DNA of 64,000 nucleotides from contig NZ_JAKJHZ010000002.1 of NCBI RefSeq assembly GCF_021648885.1, positions 1-64,000 on the forward strand. Reading direction: 5' to 3'. The notes under the pieces are model-generated. The model saw nothing but the letters and a program-made list of their open reading frames with translations. It did not search any database and was not told the DNA's origin. The translations under genes were made by a program, and so were the position numbers. Of this stretch, positions 52,279 to 60,448 are shown piece by piece (the first letter of the stretch is position 1; every line of letters begins with the position of its first letter). The DNA comes from Nocardioides potassii. GTDB lineage: Bacteria > Actinomycetota > Actinomycetes > Propionibacteriales > Nocardioidaceae.

Positions 52279-53088
52279 TCAGGGGTGGCGGCGGTACTGC
52301 ACGTGGGTGTCCGCGTCGGCGTGCGCGAACCCGAGGCGCGAGTAGACGGCGAGAGCCGGGGCGTTGTCGGCCTCGACGTAGAGCAGCACCTCGCCGACGC
52401 CGAGTCCTGCGAGGTGGCGCAGCCCGGCGAGGGTGAGCACCCGCCCGAGGCCGCGGCCCTGGGCCTGCGGCGAGACGCCGACGACGTACACCTCTCCGAG
52501 CGAGTCGTCGTGCTGCTTGGTCCAGTGGAAGCCGAGCAGGCCCGACTCGTCCTCCGCGACCAGCAGGCCGGCCGGGTCGAACCACGGCTCGGACATCCGC
52601 CGCGCGAGGTTGGCGCGGTCCATCGCGCCCTGCTCGGGGTGGCTGGCGAAGGCGGCGGCGTTGACCGCGACGATCGCGTCGGCGTCGGAGTCGACGTAGG
52701 AGCGGATCGTCAGTCCCTCGGGGACCGTCAGCGGCGGCAGCGGCAGCGTGGCGTCGCGCCGCATCACCCACAGGTCGCGGACCCGTTCCCAGCCGTACGA
52801 CGCCGCGAGCCGCGCCGCGGCGGGGTGGTTGCCGTGGGACCAGGCGACCAGCTCGCCGTCGTACGACACCCGCTGCAGGAGCGCGGCTCCGACACCGCGC
52901 CCGCGAGAGCCGGGGTGCACGGCGAGGCTGAGGTCGCCGTCGTGGAGCAGTGCGAAGCCGTCGCCGTCGACCACGACCGTGGCGACCCCGTCGGCGAGGG
53001 CCATGCGGGCGGCCTCGTCGAGGGGTGACGCCCCGTCGCTGGCCGCGGCGGCCTCGGCGATACGGGTGACCTCGGCGACCTCGTCCAT
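52279..53088 (-). CDS. mshD: Mycothiol synthase
   Basis: 269-residue acetyltransferase that completes mycothiol by acetylating Cys-GlcN-Ins. It has two GNAT domains; the C-terminal one is intact, with GEVYVVGVSPQAQGRGLGRVLTLAGLRHL near 191-219 (key words GVSPQAQGRGLGR). The N-terminal domain is degenerate (LAVHPGSRGRGVGAALL near 55). The family is slightly longer in mycobacteria (about 315). Adjacent to glnR as in mycobacteria, which confirms the assignment. Confidence 0.93.
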   Translation of the reverse strand: MDEVAEVTRIAEAAAASDGASPLDEAARMALADGVATVVVDGDGFALLHDGDLSLAVHPGSRGRGVGAALLQRVSYDGELVAWSHGNHPAAARLAASYGWERVRDLWVMRRDATLPLPPLTVPEGLTIRSYVDSDADAIVAVNAAAFASHPEQGAMDRANLARRMSEPWFDPAGLLVAEDESGLLGFHWTKQHDDSLGEVYVVGVSPQAQGRGLGRVLTLAGLRHLAGLGVGEVLLYVEADNAPALAVYSRLGFAHADADTHVQYRRHP

Positions 53089-53147
53089 GGCGCGACCCTA
53101 GGCCAGACGGCGCGGAGGGGTCAGGCGGGTCAGGCGACTCAGCCGGC

Positions 53148-53876
53148 TCAGACGTCGGCTGACGAGCGGTCCGAAGGGACGGAGGTGTCGGACGACTCGC
53201 GCGCGGGCACGACGAAGCGGTAGCCGACGTTGCGGACCGTGCCGATGTGGTGCTCGTGCTCGGTGCCGAGCTTGGCGCGCAGGCGCCGCACGTGCACGTC
53301 GACGGTGCGGGTGCCGCCGAAGTAGTCGTAGCCCCACACCTCCTGCAGCAGCTGCTCGCGGCTGAAGACGCGACCCGGGTGCTGGGCGAGGTACTTCAGG
53401 AGCTCGAACTCCTTGTAGGTCAGGTCGAGCGGGCGACCCCCGATCCGCGCGGTGTAGGTCGCGTCGTCGACCACCACCTCCCCGCGGTGGATGACGTGCG
53501 CGGCCGGGTCGTCCGGCATCTCCGCGCCGGCGCGGCCGATGGCGAGCCGGATCCGGGCCTCGAGCTCGGCGGGACCGCAGGTGTGCAGCACCACGTCGTC
53601 CATGCCCCAGTCGTGCGCGACCACGGCCAGCCCGCCCTCGGTGACGACGAGGAGGACCGGGGCCTCGGCGCCGGTCGTGCGGATCAGTCGGCAGAGGTCC
53701 CGCGCGGCGGCGAGGTCCTGCCGGCCGTCGACGAGCACCAGGTCGGCGGAGGGGGCGTCGATCAGCGCGCTGCCCTGCGCGGGAAGGATCTTGACCGTGT
53801 GGGACAGCAGGGCCAGCCCGGGAAGCACCTCTGCGGAGGGCTGGAGCGCACCCGTGAGCAGCAGGAGTGAACTCAT
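53148..53876 (-). CDS. glnR: Nitrogen regulator GlnR (OmpR-type response regulator)
   Basis: 242-residue orphan response regulator. The receiver starts [21 protein letters not shown] and has [19 protein letters not shown] near 47 with an Asp but not the full phosphorylation pocket, as in Streptomyces and mycobacterial GlnR. The winged-helix output (about 155-230) reads [53 protein letters not shown] (key words [15 protein letters not shown]). It controls nitrogen-assimilation genes. Located upstream of mshD, conserved across actinobacteria. Confidence 0.95.
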   Translation of the reverse strand: MSSLLLLTGALQPSAEVLPGLALLSHTVKILPAQGSALIDAPSADLVLVDGRQDLAAARDLCRLIRTTGAEAPVLLVVTEGGLAVVAHDWGMDDVVLHTCGPAELEARIRLAIGRAGAEMPDDPAAHVIHRGEVVVDDATYTARIGGRPLDLTYKEFELLKYLAQHPGRVFSREQLLQEVWGYDYFGGTRTVDVHVRRLRAKLGTEHEHHIGTVRNVGYRFVVPARESSDTSVPSDRSSADV

Positions 53877-53921
53877 GGCTGACCTCCTCGGATGCTGGGG
53901 CGATGAGGAAGGATATCGGGC

Positions 53922-54218
53922 ATGGGAGCAAGGACGGGACTCGAACAAAGTCGTGAGACGGTCACCGTGCGCTACTGGGCGGGTGCGCGCGCGGCTGCGG
54001 GCACGGCCGAGGACTCCTTCGACGTCGACGGCGAGCTGACCCTCTCCGACGTCGTCGCCCGGGTGCTCGAGCGCCACCCCGGCGACCGGATGTCGCGCAC
54101 GGTGGCGGTCTGCTCGGTGCTGTTGGGCGACCGGCCCGTGCGCTCGCAGGACCCGGCGACCGTCGTCGTGGCGCCCGGCTCGGTCGTCGAGCTGCTGCCC
54201 CCCTTCGCCGGGGGCTGA
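53922..54218 (+). CDS. MoaD/ThiS family sulfur-carrier protein
   Basis: 98-residue ubiquitin-fold protein ending in the di-glycine GG that would be thiocarboxylated. Core: [22 protein letters not shown] near 14-35 and [18 protein letters not shown] at the end. ATG preceded by AGGAAGGA. Divergent from glnR. It could supply sulfur for molybdopterin or for CysO/thiamine-like pathways; E1-like partner not in the window. Confidence 0.88.
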   Translation: MGARTGLEQSRETVTVRYWAGARAAAGTAEDSFDVDGELTLSDVVARVLERHPGDRMSRTVAVCSVLLGDRPVRSQDPATVVVAPGSVVELLPPFAGG

Positions 54219-54267
54219 TCGCCGCCCGGCGGGAACACGCACGGGGTCCGCCGTCGTTGAGCCCCGC

Positions 54268-54726
54268 ATGACCTCCGGAGCCTGGATCGCCGTGGCAGCC
54301 GTCGTGCTCGCGCTCGCGTTCGGCCTCTGGCGGCTCGGGACCGACGGCCGTTTCCGCGGCACCCGTGTCGTACGACGGACCAGTGCTGCCGCGGTCGCCG
54401 AGGACGTGCCGGCCGAGCGCCCGGCCGCCGACGTCGTCACCGCGGTGGGGGAGAGCCTGGGGGAGCGGGCCACGCTGCTGCAGTTCTCGAGCGCGTTCTG
54501 CGCGCCCTGCCGCGCGACCCGGCGGGTCCTCGCCGACGTGGCGGGGCTCGTCGACGGTGTCGCGCACGTCGAGGTCGACGCCGAGCACCACCTCGACGCG
54601 ACCCGCGCCCTCGGCATCCTGAGGACACCGACGACCGTCGTGCTCGACGCGAGCGGCGCCGAGGTCACCCGAGCGACCGGAGCACCCACCCGCGACCAGG
54701 TCCTGAGCGCGCTGACCCGTCTCTGA
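54268..54726 (+). CDS. Thioredoxin-family membrane-anchored protein
   Basis: 152-residue protein: one N-terminal hydrophobic anchor (residues 5-25), then a thioredoxin fold with active site CAPC (near 77-80, FCAPC) and the cis-proline in RTPTTVV near 118. The orientation is likely outside. Resembles ThiX (mycobacterial Rv0816c), which sits in the same gene order beside glnR. It may keep sulfurtransferases reduced or work in sulfur transfer. Confidence 0.9.
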   Translation: MTSGAWIAVAAVVLALAFGLWRLGTDGRFRGTRVVRRTSAAAVAEDVPAERPAADVVTAVGESLGERATLLQFSSAFCAPCRATRRVLADVAGLVDGVAHVEVDAEHHLDATRALGILRTPTTVVLDASGAEVTRATGAPTRDQVLSALTRL

Positions 54727-54803
54727 TCTCAGGATGTGGATGCAGTAACCACATGGTGAGACGAGGCGACATGCATGAGGGGTCCTCACCTACTGTCGTC
54801 CCC

Positions 54804-54881
54804 ATGTCCTCGACCATGCTCACGCGACGCCGCGCAGTGGACCACTGCCGCGTGCGCTCGGCGCTGTGTCGAATGTCGTAG
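54804..54881 (+). CDS. Short Cys-containing leader peptide (sulfur-gene attenuator)
   Basis: 25-codon ORF upstream of the DUF4395/cysA/sseC operon. It carries R-R-R then AVDHCRVRSALCR (residues 11-23) with two Cys codons (residues 15 and 22) and a trailing Met-Ser. Actinobacteria have many such 'putative leader peptides' with the pattern RRH(V/I)DL(x)RVxSA(L/I)C ahead of sulfur-metabolism genes; ribosome stalling at Cys codons would sense cysteine supply. A -10-like TACTGT lies 9 bases before the ATG. An in-frame ATG at 54816 is an alternative start. Too short for standard gene calling. Confidence 0.7.
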   Translation: MSSTMLTRRRAVDHCRVRSALCRMS

Positions 54882-55010
54882 CGGTCCCGCCGCTCAACTG
54901 AGTCACAAAGTCCATGTAGTTACTGGACTATGCTCACGGTGGGATCCAGCCGCCGGGCGTCGCCCCGGTGCGCCCGGCCTCTGTGCTGCGCCGACCACCT
55001 CAGGAGAGAC

Positions 55011-55478
55011 ATGACCACGACTGCAACGCCCCGCACCGGGACCGGAAGCGACGCGACGTCGCGCGGACTCGACCCTCGCGGTCCGCAGCTCGCCGCCGGC
55101 ATCACCGCGGCGGTGCTGGTCGCCGTCCTCCTTCTCCCGCAGCCGGCCGCGACCGTGCTGCTCGCCGTCCAGGCCGCGGTCTTCGCGACCGGTGCCGTGC
55201 GCGGCGTGCAGGCGTCGCCGTACGCCTGGCTCTTCCGCACCGTCGTCCGCCCGCGACTCGCCCCTCCGGCCGAGCTGGAGGCGCCGGAGCCGCCCCGGTT
55301 CGCGCAGGGGGTCGGGCTGGTCTTCGCGCTCGTCGGCCTGGTCGCCTTCCTGGCCGGAGCCACCGTCGTCGCCCAGGTTGCCGTCGGCGCCGCGCTCGTC
55401 GCGGCGCTGCTCAACGCCGTCTTCGCCTTCTGCCTGGGATGCGAGGTCTACCTGCTCATCAAGCGCGTCACCGCCTGA
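55011..55478 (+). CDS. DUF4395 membrane protein
   Basis: 155-residue integral membrane protein with about four hydrophobic segments (near 30-50, 52-68, 105-120, 122-145) and the DUF4395 signature FAFCLGCEVYLL near 137 with the Cys pair CLGC. ATG 55011 is preceded by CAGGAGAG. First structural gene after the leader peptide and upstream of cysA. It may aid sulfur or thiosulfate-related transfer at the membrane; function unproven. Confidence 0.9.
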   Translation: MTTTATPRTGTGSDATSRGLDPRGPQLAAGITAAVLVAVLLLPQPAATVLLAVQAAVFATGAVRGVQASPYAWLFRTVVRPRLAPPAELEAPEPPRFAQGVGLVFALVGLVAFLAGATVVAQVAVGAALVAALLNAVFAFCLGCEVYLLIKRVTA

Positions 55479-55531
55479 CGCACCCACCCACCTGACATCG
55501 AAGAACCACCACAGCAAGGAGCACAACCACC

Positions 55532-56380
55532 ATGAGCCGCGAGAACTCGCTCGTCACCGCCCAGTGGGTCGAGGACAACCTCGACACCGACGGCATCGTC
55601 CTCATCGAGGTCGACGAGGACACCACCGCCTACGACAAGGGCCACATCCGGGGCGCCATCAAGCTCGACTGGACGACCGACCTCCAGGACCAGGTCCGCC
55701 GCGACTTCGTCAACAAGGAGCAGTTCGAGGCGCTGCTGTCCGAGCGCGGTGTCGCCAACGACGACACCGTCGTCCTCTACGGCGGCAACAACAACTGGTT
55801 CGCCGCCTACGCCTACTGGTACTTCAAGCTCTACGGCCACCAGGACGTCAAGCTGCTCGACGGCGGCCGCAAGAAGTGGGAGCTCGACTCCCGCGAGCTC
55901 ACCGACGAGGCGACGAGCCGCGAGAAGACGTCGTACACCGCCAGCGAGCAGGACTCCTCGATCCGCGCCTTCCGCGACGAGGTCGTCGCCGCGATCGGCA
56001 CCCAGAACCTCGTCGACGTCCGCAGCCCCGACGAGTACGCCGGTCGGCTGCTCGCCCCGGCCCACCTCCCGCAGGAGCAGGCGCAGCGCGCCGGCCACAT
56101 CCCGACCGCCGCGAGCGTGCCGTGGAGCAAGGCGGCCAACGACGACGGCACGTTCAAGTCCGACGAGGAGCTGAAGCAGATCTACACCGAGGCCGGTGTG
56201 GACTGGGACAAGGACACGATCGCCTACTGCCGCATCGGCGAGCGCTCCTCGCACACGTGGTTCGTGCTCAAGGAGCTGCTCGGCCAGGACAACGTGAAGA
56301 ACTACGACGGCTCGTGGACCGAGTACGGCTCGCTGGTCGGCGTCCCGGTCACCCTGGGTGACGAGCGGGGCGACGCCTGA
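55532..56380 (+). CDS. cysA: Thiosulfate sulfurtransferase (rhodanese)
   Basis: 282-residue tandem rhodanese. The first half is inactive (no catalytic Cys). The second has the active loop IAYCRIGERSSHTW near 230-243 with catalytic Cys, transferring sulfane sulfur from thiosulfate. Corresponds to mycobacterial CysA2/CysA3. The stop shares its last base with the sseC start. Preceded by CAAGGAG. Confidence 0.95.
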   Translation: MSRENSLVTAQWVEDNLDTDGIVLIEVDEDTTAYDKGHIRGAIKLDWTTDLQDQVRRDFVNKEQFEALLSERGVANDDTVVLYGGNNNWFAAYAYWYFKLYGHQDVKLLDGGRKKWELDSRELTDEATSREKTSYTASEQDSSIRAFRDEVVAAIGTQNLVDVRSPDEYAGRLLAPAHLPQEQAQRAGHIPTAASVPWSKAANDDGTFKSDEELKQIYTEAGVDWDKDTIAYCRIGERSSHTWFVLKELLGQDNVKNYDGSWTEYGSLVGVPVTLGDERGDA

Positions 56381-56697
56381 TGTGCGGCGCGACCGAGGGC
56401 GGGCTGTCGCTCGACGGCGTCAACGTCGCCAAGGAGGCCGTGATCCAGGGCCAGGTGCTGCGCGGCGGTGCTGACGGTGGGGGAGAGCCCGTGGGCAACG
56501 CCTACGTGCGCCTGCTCGACCGCAGCGGCGAGTTCACCGCGGAGGTGCCGACCTCGGCGACCGGACACTTCCGGTTCTTCGCCGGCGACGGCGAGTGGAC
56601 GCTGCGGACGCTCGCGCCCAAGGCCGAGCCCGTCGACACCAAGGTCGTGGCCGCGACCGGATCCGTCGCCGAGGTGCAGGTGCTCGTCTCCGCCTGA
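56380..56697 (+). CDS. sseC: DUF1416 protein SseC
   Basis: 105-residue transthyretin-like beta-sandwich of the DUF1416/SseC family. Starts MCGATEGGLSLDGV (a conserved CG-like start with Cys2) and has AYVRLLDRSGEFTAEVPTSATGHFRFFA near 42. In mycobacteria sseC pairs with cysA. Unknown biochemical role, but linked to thiosulfate or sulfur metabolism. Translationally coupled with cysA (TGATG). Confidence 0.93.
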   Translation: MCGATEGGLSLDGVNVAKEAVIQGQVLRGGADGGGEPVGNAYVRLLDRSGEFTAEVPTSATGHFRFFAGDGEWTLRTLAPKAEPVDTKVVAATGSVAEVQVLVSA

Positions 56698-56834
56698 CCC
56701 GACGGCTCCTCGGAACCGCCCCGGACGCATCGGCGTACGGGGCGGTTCTCGCATTTTCGGCATGGTTCCGGGCAAGCCGAGGTGGAAGACTGCGCTTCCT
56801 CGTACCGTGGGGTGGCAGGGGAAGGAGGGTCCTC

Positions 56835-58331
56835 ATGGACGCTCTCTCCGGTGTCCTCGACACCGGAGAGCTGTGGCGCCTGACCATGGAGCACTCTCCT
56901 GTGGGGATGGCGCTGGTCTCGACCGACGGGAAGATCCTCGCCGCCAACACGGCGCTCGGCGAGATGCTCGGCTACGACCCCGACGAGCTGGCGCAGCGCT
57001 CGGTGGCCGACCTCACCCACCCCGACGACCTCGCCACCGACCTCGACCTCATGCGCCAGGCCATGGCGGGCACGACGACGTCCTACCGCGTGCCCAAGCG
57101 GTGCTTCCGCTCCGACGGCAGCCTGTTGCAGGGGGAGCTGTCGGCGCTCCTGCTGCGTGACACCGACGGTGTGCCGCTGCAGTTCATCATGCAGATCATC
57201 GACCGCACCGAGGTGCACGCGTTCGCCGAGCGCCTCGACGCCGCCGAGGAGACCACCCACGACCTCATCAGCAAGGGACAGGCCATCCTCGGCAGCGTCT
57301 CGGTGGGGCTGCTCCTGGTCGACGCCGACGGCACGTACAGCGCCTGGAACCACCGCCAGCAGGAGCTCCTCGACATCGCCTTCCCCGACGGTCACGGCGG
57401 CCGCGCCGGGCAGCTCGGCTTCGTTTACGACGCCGACCAGGAGGCAGCGCTGACGTTCGAGCAGTTTCCGTGCGCGCGCGCCACCCACGGCGAGGGGGAG
57501 GAGTTCGACGACCTCCTGATCTGGATCGGCGAGGAGCCGGCCTCGCGTCGCGCCCTCTCGGTGTCGGCGCGAACCGTGCGGGACCGCAGCGGGTCGCTCA
57601 CCGGGGCCGTGCTGGCCTACAACGACGTCACCGAGCTCATCCGTGCCACGCGGGTCAAGGACGAGTTCGTCTCGACGGTGTCGCACGAGCTGCGTACGCC
57701 GCTGACGTCCGCGCTCGCCTACCTCGAGCTGCTCGACGAGTCGGTCGAGGCGGCGCCGGAGGCGCACCAGCAGGTGGCTGCGGCGCGCCGCAACGTGCTG
57801 CGGCTCTCGCACCTGGTCGCCGACCTGATCTTCTCCACCCGCGCGGGGTCCGGGTCGCAGGTGATCGACCCGCACCCGACCGACGTGGTGCGTGTGGTGC
57901 GGGAGGCGGTCGATGCGGCGGGTGTCGCCGCTGACGGTGCGGGTGTGGGGCTGGTGCTCGAGCACCCCGAGCGCCTCGAGATGGTCGCGGACGGTCTGCG
58001 CCTGCGTCAGGTGCTGGACAACCTGCTGGACAACGCGATCCTCTACGGCCGGCCCGGTGGCCGGGTCCGGGTCGTGGTGGAGGAGACCCCCGGGGCCGTG
58101 ACGATCACGGTGGCGGACGACGGCGACGGCGTCGACCCGGACGACCTCCCGGAGGTCTTCGAGCGCTTCTTCCGCGGCCAGAACGCCCAGCGGCGCCAGG
58201 TCGGGGGCACCGGTCTGGGCCTGGCCATCGTGCGGACGATCGTGGAGGCCCACGGCGGGGAGGTCTCGATCTCGAGCGAGCCCGGGGAGGGCACGACGGT
58301 GCGCGTGCTGCTCCCGCGGACCGCGCTCTAG
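56835..58331 (+). CDS. PAS-domain sensor histidine kinase
   Basis: 498-residue kinase without transmembrane helices. PAS1 (about 10-130) and a degenerate PAS2 (about 150-265). H-box: FVSTVSHELRTPLTSALAYLE near 277-297 (split key words VSHELRTPLTS). N-box: LDNLLDNAILYGRPGG near 395; G-boxes DDGDGVD near 428 and GTGLGLAIVRTIVE near 457. No response regulator gene is nearby. Starts with ATG behind GAAGGAGGG. The ligand is unknown. Confidence 0.92.
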   Translation: MDALSGVLDTGELWRLTMEHSPVGMALVSTDGKILAANTALGEMLGYDPDELAQRSVADLTHPDDLATDLDLMRQAMAGTTTSYRVPKRCFRSDGSLLQGELSALLLRDTDGVPLQFIMQIIDRTEVHAFAERLDAAEETTHDLISKGQAILGSVSVGLLLVDADGTYSAWNHRQQELLDIAFPDGHGGRAGQLGFVYDADQEAALTFEQFPCARATHGEGEEFDDLLIWIGEEPASRRALSVSARTVRDRSGSLTGAVLAYNDVTELIRATRVKDEFVSTVSHELRTPLTSALAYLELLDESVEAAPEAHQQVAAARRNVLRLSHLVADLIFSTRAGSGSQVIDPHPTDVVRVVREAVDAAGVAADGAGVGLVLEHPERLEMVADGLRLRQVLDNLLDNAILYGRPGGRVRVVVEETPGAVTITVADDGDGVDPDDLPEVFERFFRGQNAQRRQVGGTGLGLAIVRTIVEAHGGEVSISSEPGEGTTVRVLLPRTAL

Positions 58332-58772
58332 ACAGCGCCACTGACGACCGATTCCGTCGCCGGCGGTCCAGACCAGCACGCATCCCGTGTCCAGAGCCGG
58401 CGGCGGTCCGGCTCAGGTTGCCCGCAGGTATGCCGCACGAGGCAAGTGGCGGGGCACACGCGCCCTACCGTTTCCGGACCGGCAGGCGGCAACGAGCCGG
58501 ACGAAGCCCGGGAAACGCGAGGACCCCCCGCACGAGTGCGAGGGGTCCGGGCGCGTACCGGGTGGGGTCCGGTGCGTGTCTCGCGAGGTGGGGGCCATCC
58601 CGCGAGGCTGTCGCCAACAACTGCCATCAGGAGCATTTGCCAACGGCTCTTGCCTAAGTTTGCCAAAGCACGACACACTCTGCACAGGTTTTGGGACTAT
58701 TTCTTTCGACAGCTTTCTCGCGGGACGCTGCTCACCAACCCCACACAGCACAACAAACCCCTGGAGACCCAC
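58332..58772. other. 441-base intergenic region before the peptide gene
   Basis: No protein gene is supported here. The region holds a possible terminator hairpin (58521-58548, GGACCCC-c-CGCAC / GTGCG-a-GGGGTCC) and, closer to the peptide gene, three TTGCC-type repeats: TTTGCCAA at 58636-58643 and 58659-58666 (23 bases apart) and TTGCCTAA at 58650-58657. CCTAAGTT (58653-58660) also occurs, inverted, in the regulator's upstream region (60347-60354). The last 100 bases are less GC-rich than the flanks. Confidence 0.6.
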
Positions 58773-58895
58773 ATGAAGACCAAGGCCCCCCGCCTCGTCG
58801 TTGCCCTCATCGCGATCGTCGGCGTCGCCGGCATGACCGTTCCCGCTGACGCCGCGCCTGCGAAGCAGACGGCGCGCAGCGTCTGGTGCTGCTGA
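58773..58895 (+). CDS. Small secreted peptide, candidate signalling peptide
   Basis: 40-residue protein. Signal-peptide features: basic start KTKAPR, hydrophobic core LVVALIAIVGVAG (8-20), cleavage site ADA|AP near 27. The mature part would be only APAKQTARSVWCC (13 residues) with adjacent C-terminal cysteines after Trp. CTGGAG precedes the ATG. Its 3' end faces, 38 bases away, a gene for an XRE-TPR regulator, the classic layout for RRNPP peptide-receptor pairs of Firmicutes. Missed by longest-ORF calling because it sits at the end of a longer shadow ORF. Confidence 0.65.
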   Translation: MKTKAPRLVVALIAIVGVAGMTVPADAAPAKQTARSVWCC

Positions 58896-58933
58896 TCCCT
58901 CGTTCTCTGAGCGGGGCCTGACGGCCCGACGGC

Positions 58934-60301
58934 TCAGCTGCGGGCGTACGTCGTCGTGGCGACGCGCGCCCGCAGTCCGGACGACACCGCCGCCCGGCGG
59001 TAGGCATCCAGGGCGGCCTCGTGCATGCCGACTCCGTTGAGGAGGTCAGCGAGGTCGAACCACAGTTGCGCGGCTTCCTGGTCGGAGCCAATGGCTGACA
59101 ACCTGAGCACTGCGTCCTGGTAGGACGCGGCCGCGCGCTCAGTCGCCCCCTCGGCCGCGTAGGTCCGGCCCTCGAGGGTCAGTGCCTCGGCCTCGACGAT
59201 CGGTGCGTGGCCTTCGGTGGTCGCGTGGACCTGAGCGACGAGCTCACGGCTCTCGTCGTGATCGCCGGCGATGAAGGCCACCCGAGCCAAACCGAGCAAG
59301 GTGTAGGCGACGTCGATGGGGCTGGCGCTGCTCCACTTCATGTCGGAGGCAGCCTGCTCGAAGTTGTGGCGTGCGTCGGCCAGGGCCGGCGGGTCGAGCT
59401 CGAGCTGGAGCCGCCCCACCTCGGTGCGCAGGCGCGCGAGGTTGCGGGCGTCCTGCCCCTCACTCATGAGCGCAAGCGCACGCTCTGCGAGTGGTACGGC
59501 GGCTGCGGCGTCGCCCCGGCGTCCCTGCATCACGCTGGCGTTCCAGTAGGCCGAGGCGCGCGCACGCGGCGAGCCGAGGGCCTCGGCGCGGGCGATCGCC
59601 TTGCGACACAGCCGCACCGCGTGTCCGGTGTCGCCCCGCTCGAAGTGCGCGGCCGCCACGGTCACGGCGAGCTGGACGGCCTCGTCGCACGCGGCGAGGC
59701 CGGCGTCCTCCACCTGCGCGATGACCCGCTCGCCGCACTCGATGGCGCGGCCGAGGTCGCCGGTCTCCCGGAAGATGCGGCTCAGCGCGATGCCCGCCTT
59801 GATCCTGGTCATGCCGTTGGTCGTCGTGTCCTCGAGCAGGGACTCGAGCTCGAGGACCGCGTCGTCCTCGCGCTTGGTGGCCTCCAGGGCTCGCGCGTGG
59901 AGCAGGCGCGCGCGCTCGCGCATGCCCTCCATCTCCTTGCTGGCGAGCGCGTCGAGCGCCTTGCTGAGGTGCTTCTCCGCTTCTTCGGGCTGGCCCGACT
60001 CGAGGGAGAGCTCGGCGTAGTCGAGAGCGAGACGCATCTCGTGGATCTCGCGACGGTCCGCGACCCCGAGCAGGGACTCGACGGTGACGTCGAGACGGAC
60101 GGCCAGCGTCTCCAGCGCCAGGGCCGTGGGCTGACGGTGCCCGGACTCGATGCGGGAGAGGTAGGCCACGGACATCAGGTCGTCGGCCACCTCACCCTGC
60201 GTGAGGCCGCGCGCCTGCCGCGCAGCGCGCAACCGTCCGCCCAGCTCCACACGGTCGGTCTGCGCCAGCACAGCCGCAAGTCGCGAGTCCATGAGGGCCA
60301 T
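58934..60301 (-). CDS. XRE-family regulator with C-terminal TPR repeats
   Basis: 455-residue protein. N-terminal XRE helix-turn-helix (about 20-80): LRAARQARGLTQGEVADDL and YLSRIESGHRQPT. The rest (about 90-440) is a solenoid of TPR repeats, e.g. LDYAELSLESGQPEEAEKHL near 93 and AALDAYRRAAVSS near the end. This architecture is that of RRNPP peptide receptors (Rap, PlcR, Rgg, NprR), though other functions exist. Convergent with a 40-residue secreted peptide. A 147-base gap upstream carries a sequence shared with the peptide promoter region (see 58332 region). Confidence 0.85.
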   Translation of the reverse strand: MALMDSRLAAVLAQTDRVELGGRLRAARQARGLTQGEVADDLMSVAYLSRIESGHRQPTALALETLAVRLDVTVESLLGVADRREIHEMRLALDYAELSLESGQPEEAEKHLSKALDALASKEMEGMRERARLLHARALEATKREDDAVLELESLLEDTTTNGMTRIKAGIALSRIFRETGDLGRAIECGERVIAQVEDAGLAACDEAVQLAVTVAAAHFERGDTGHAVRLCRKAIARAEALGSPRARASAYWNASVMQGRRGDAAAAVPLAERALALMSEGQDARNLARLRTEVGRLQLELDPPALADARHNFEQAASDMKWSSASPIDVAYTLLGLARVAFIAGDHDESRELVAQVHATTEGHAPIVEAEALTLEGRTYAAEGATERAAASYQDAVLRLSAIGSDQEAAQLWFDLADLLNGVGMHEAALDAYRRAAVSSGLRARVATTTYARS

Positions 60302-60448
60302 TGTGCGGCACGTTTGACTGAAATCCGTTGAATTGGGTCAAGTATTAACTTAGGAGATCCTTTGCTGCCCCATTCAGGTGAGCTCAGGGGTTCGACGAAC
60401 GTAGGTCTCACGTGCCGCGTTTGACCGCGGCTTGAGCGTCCCTGCTGC

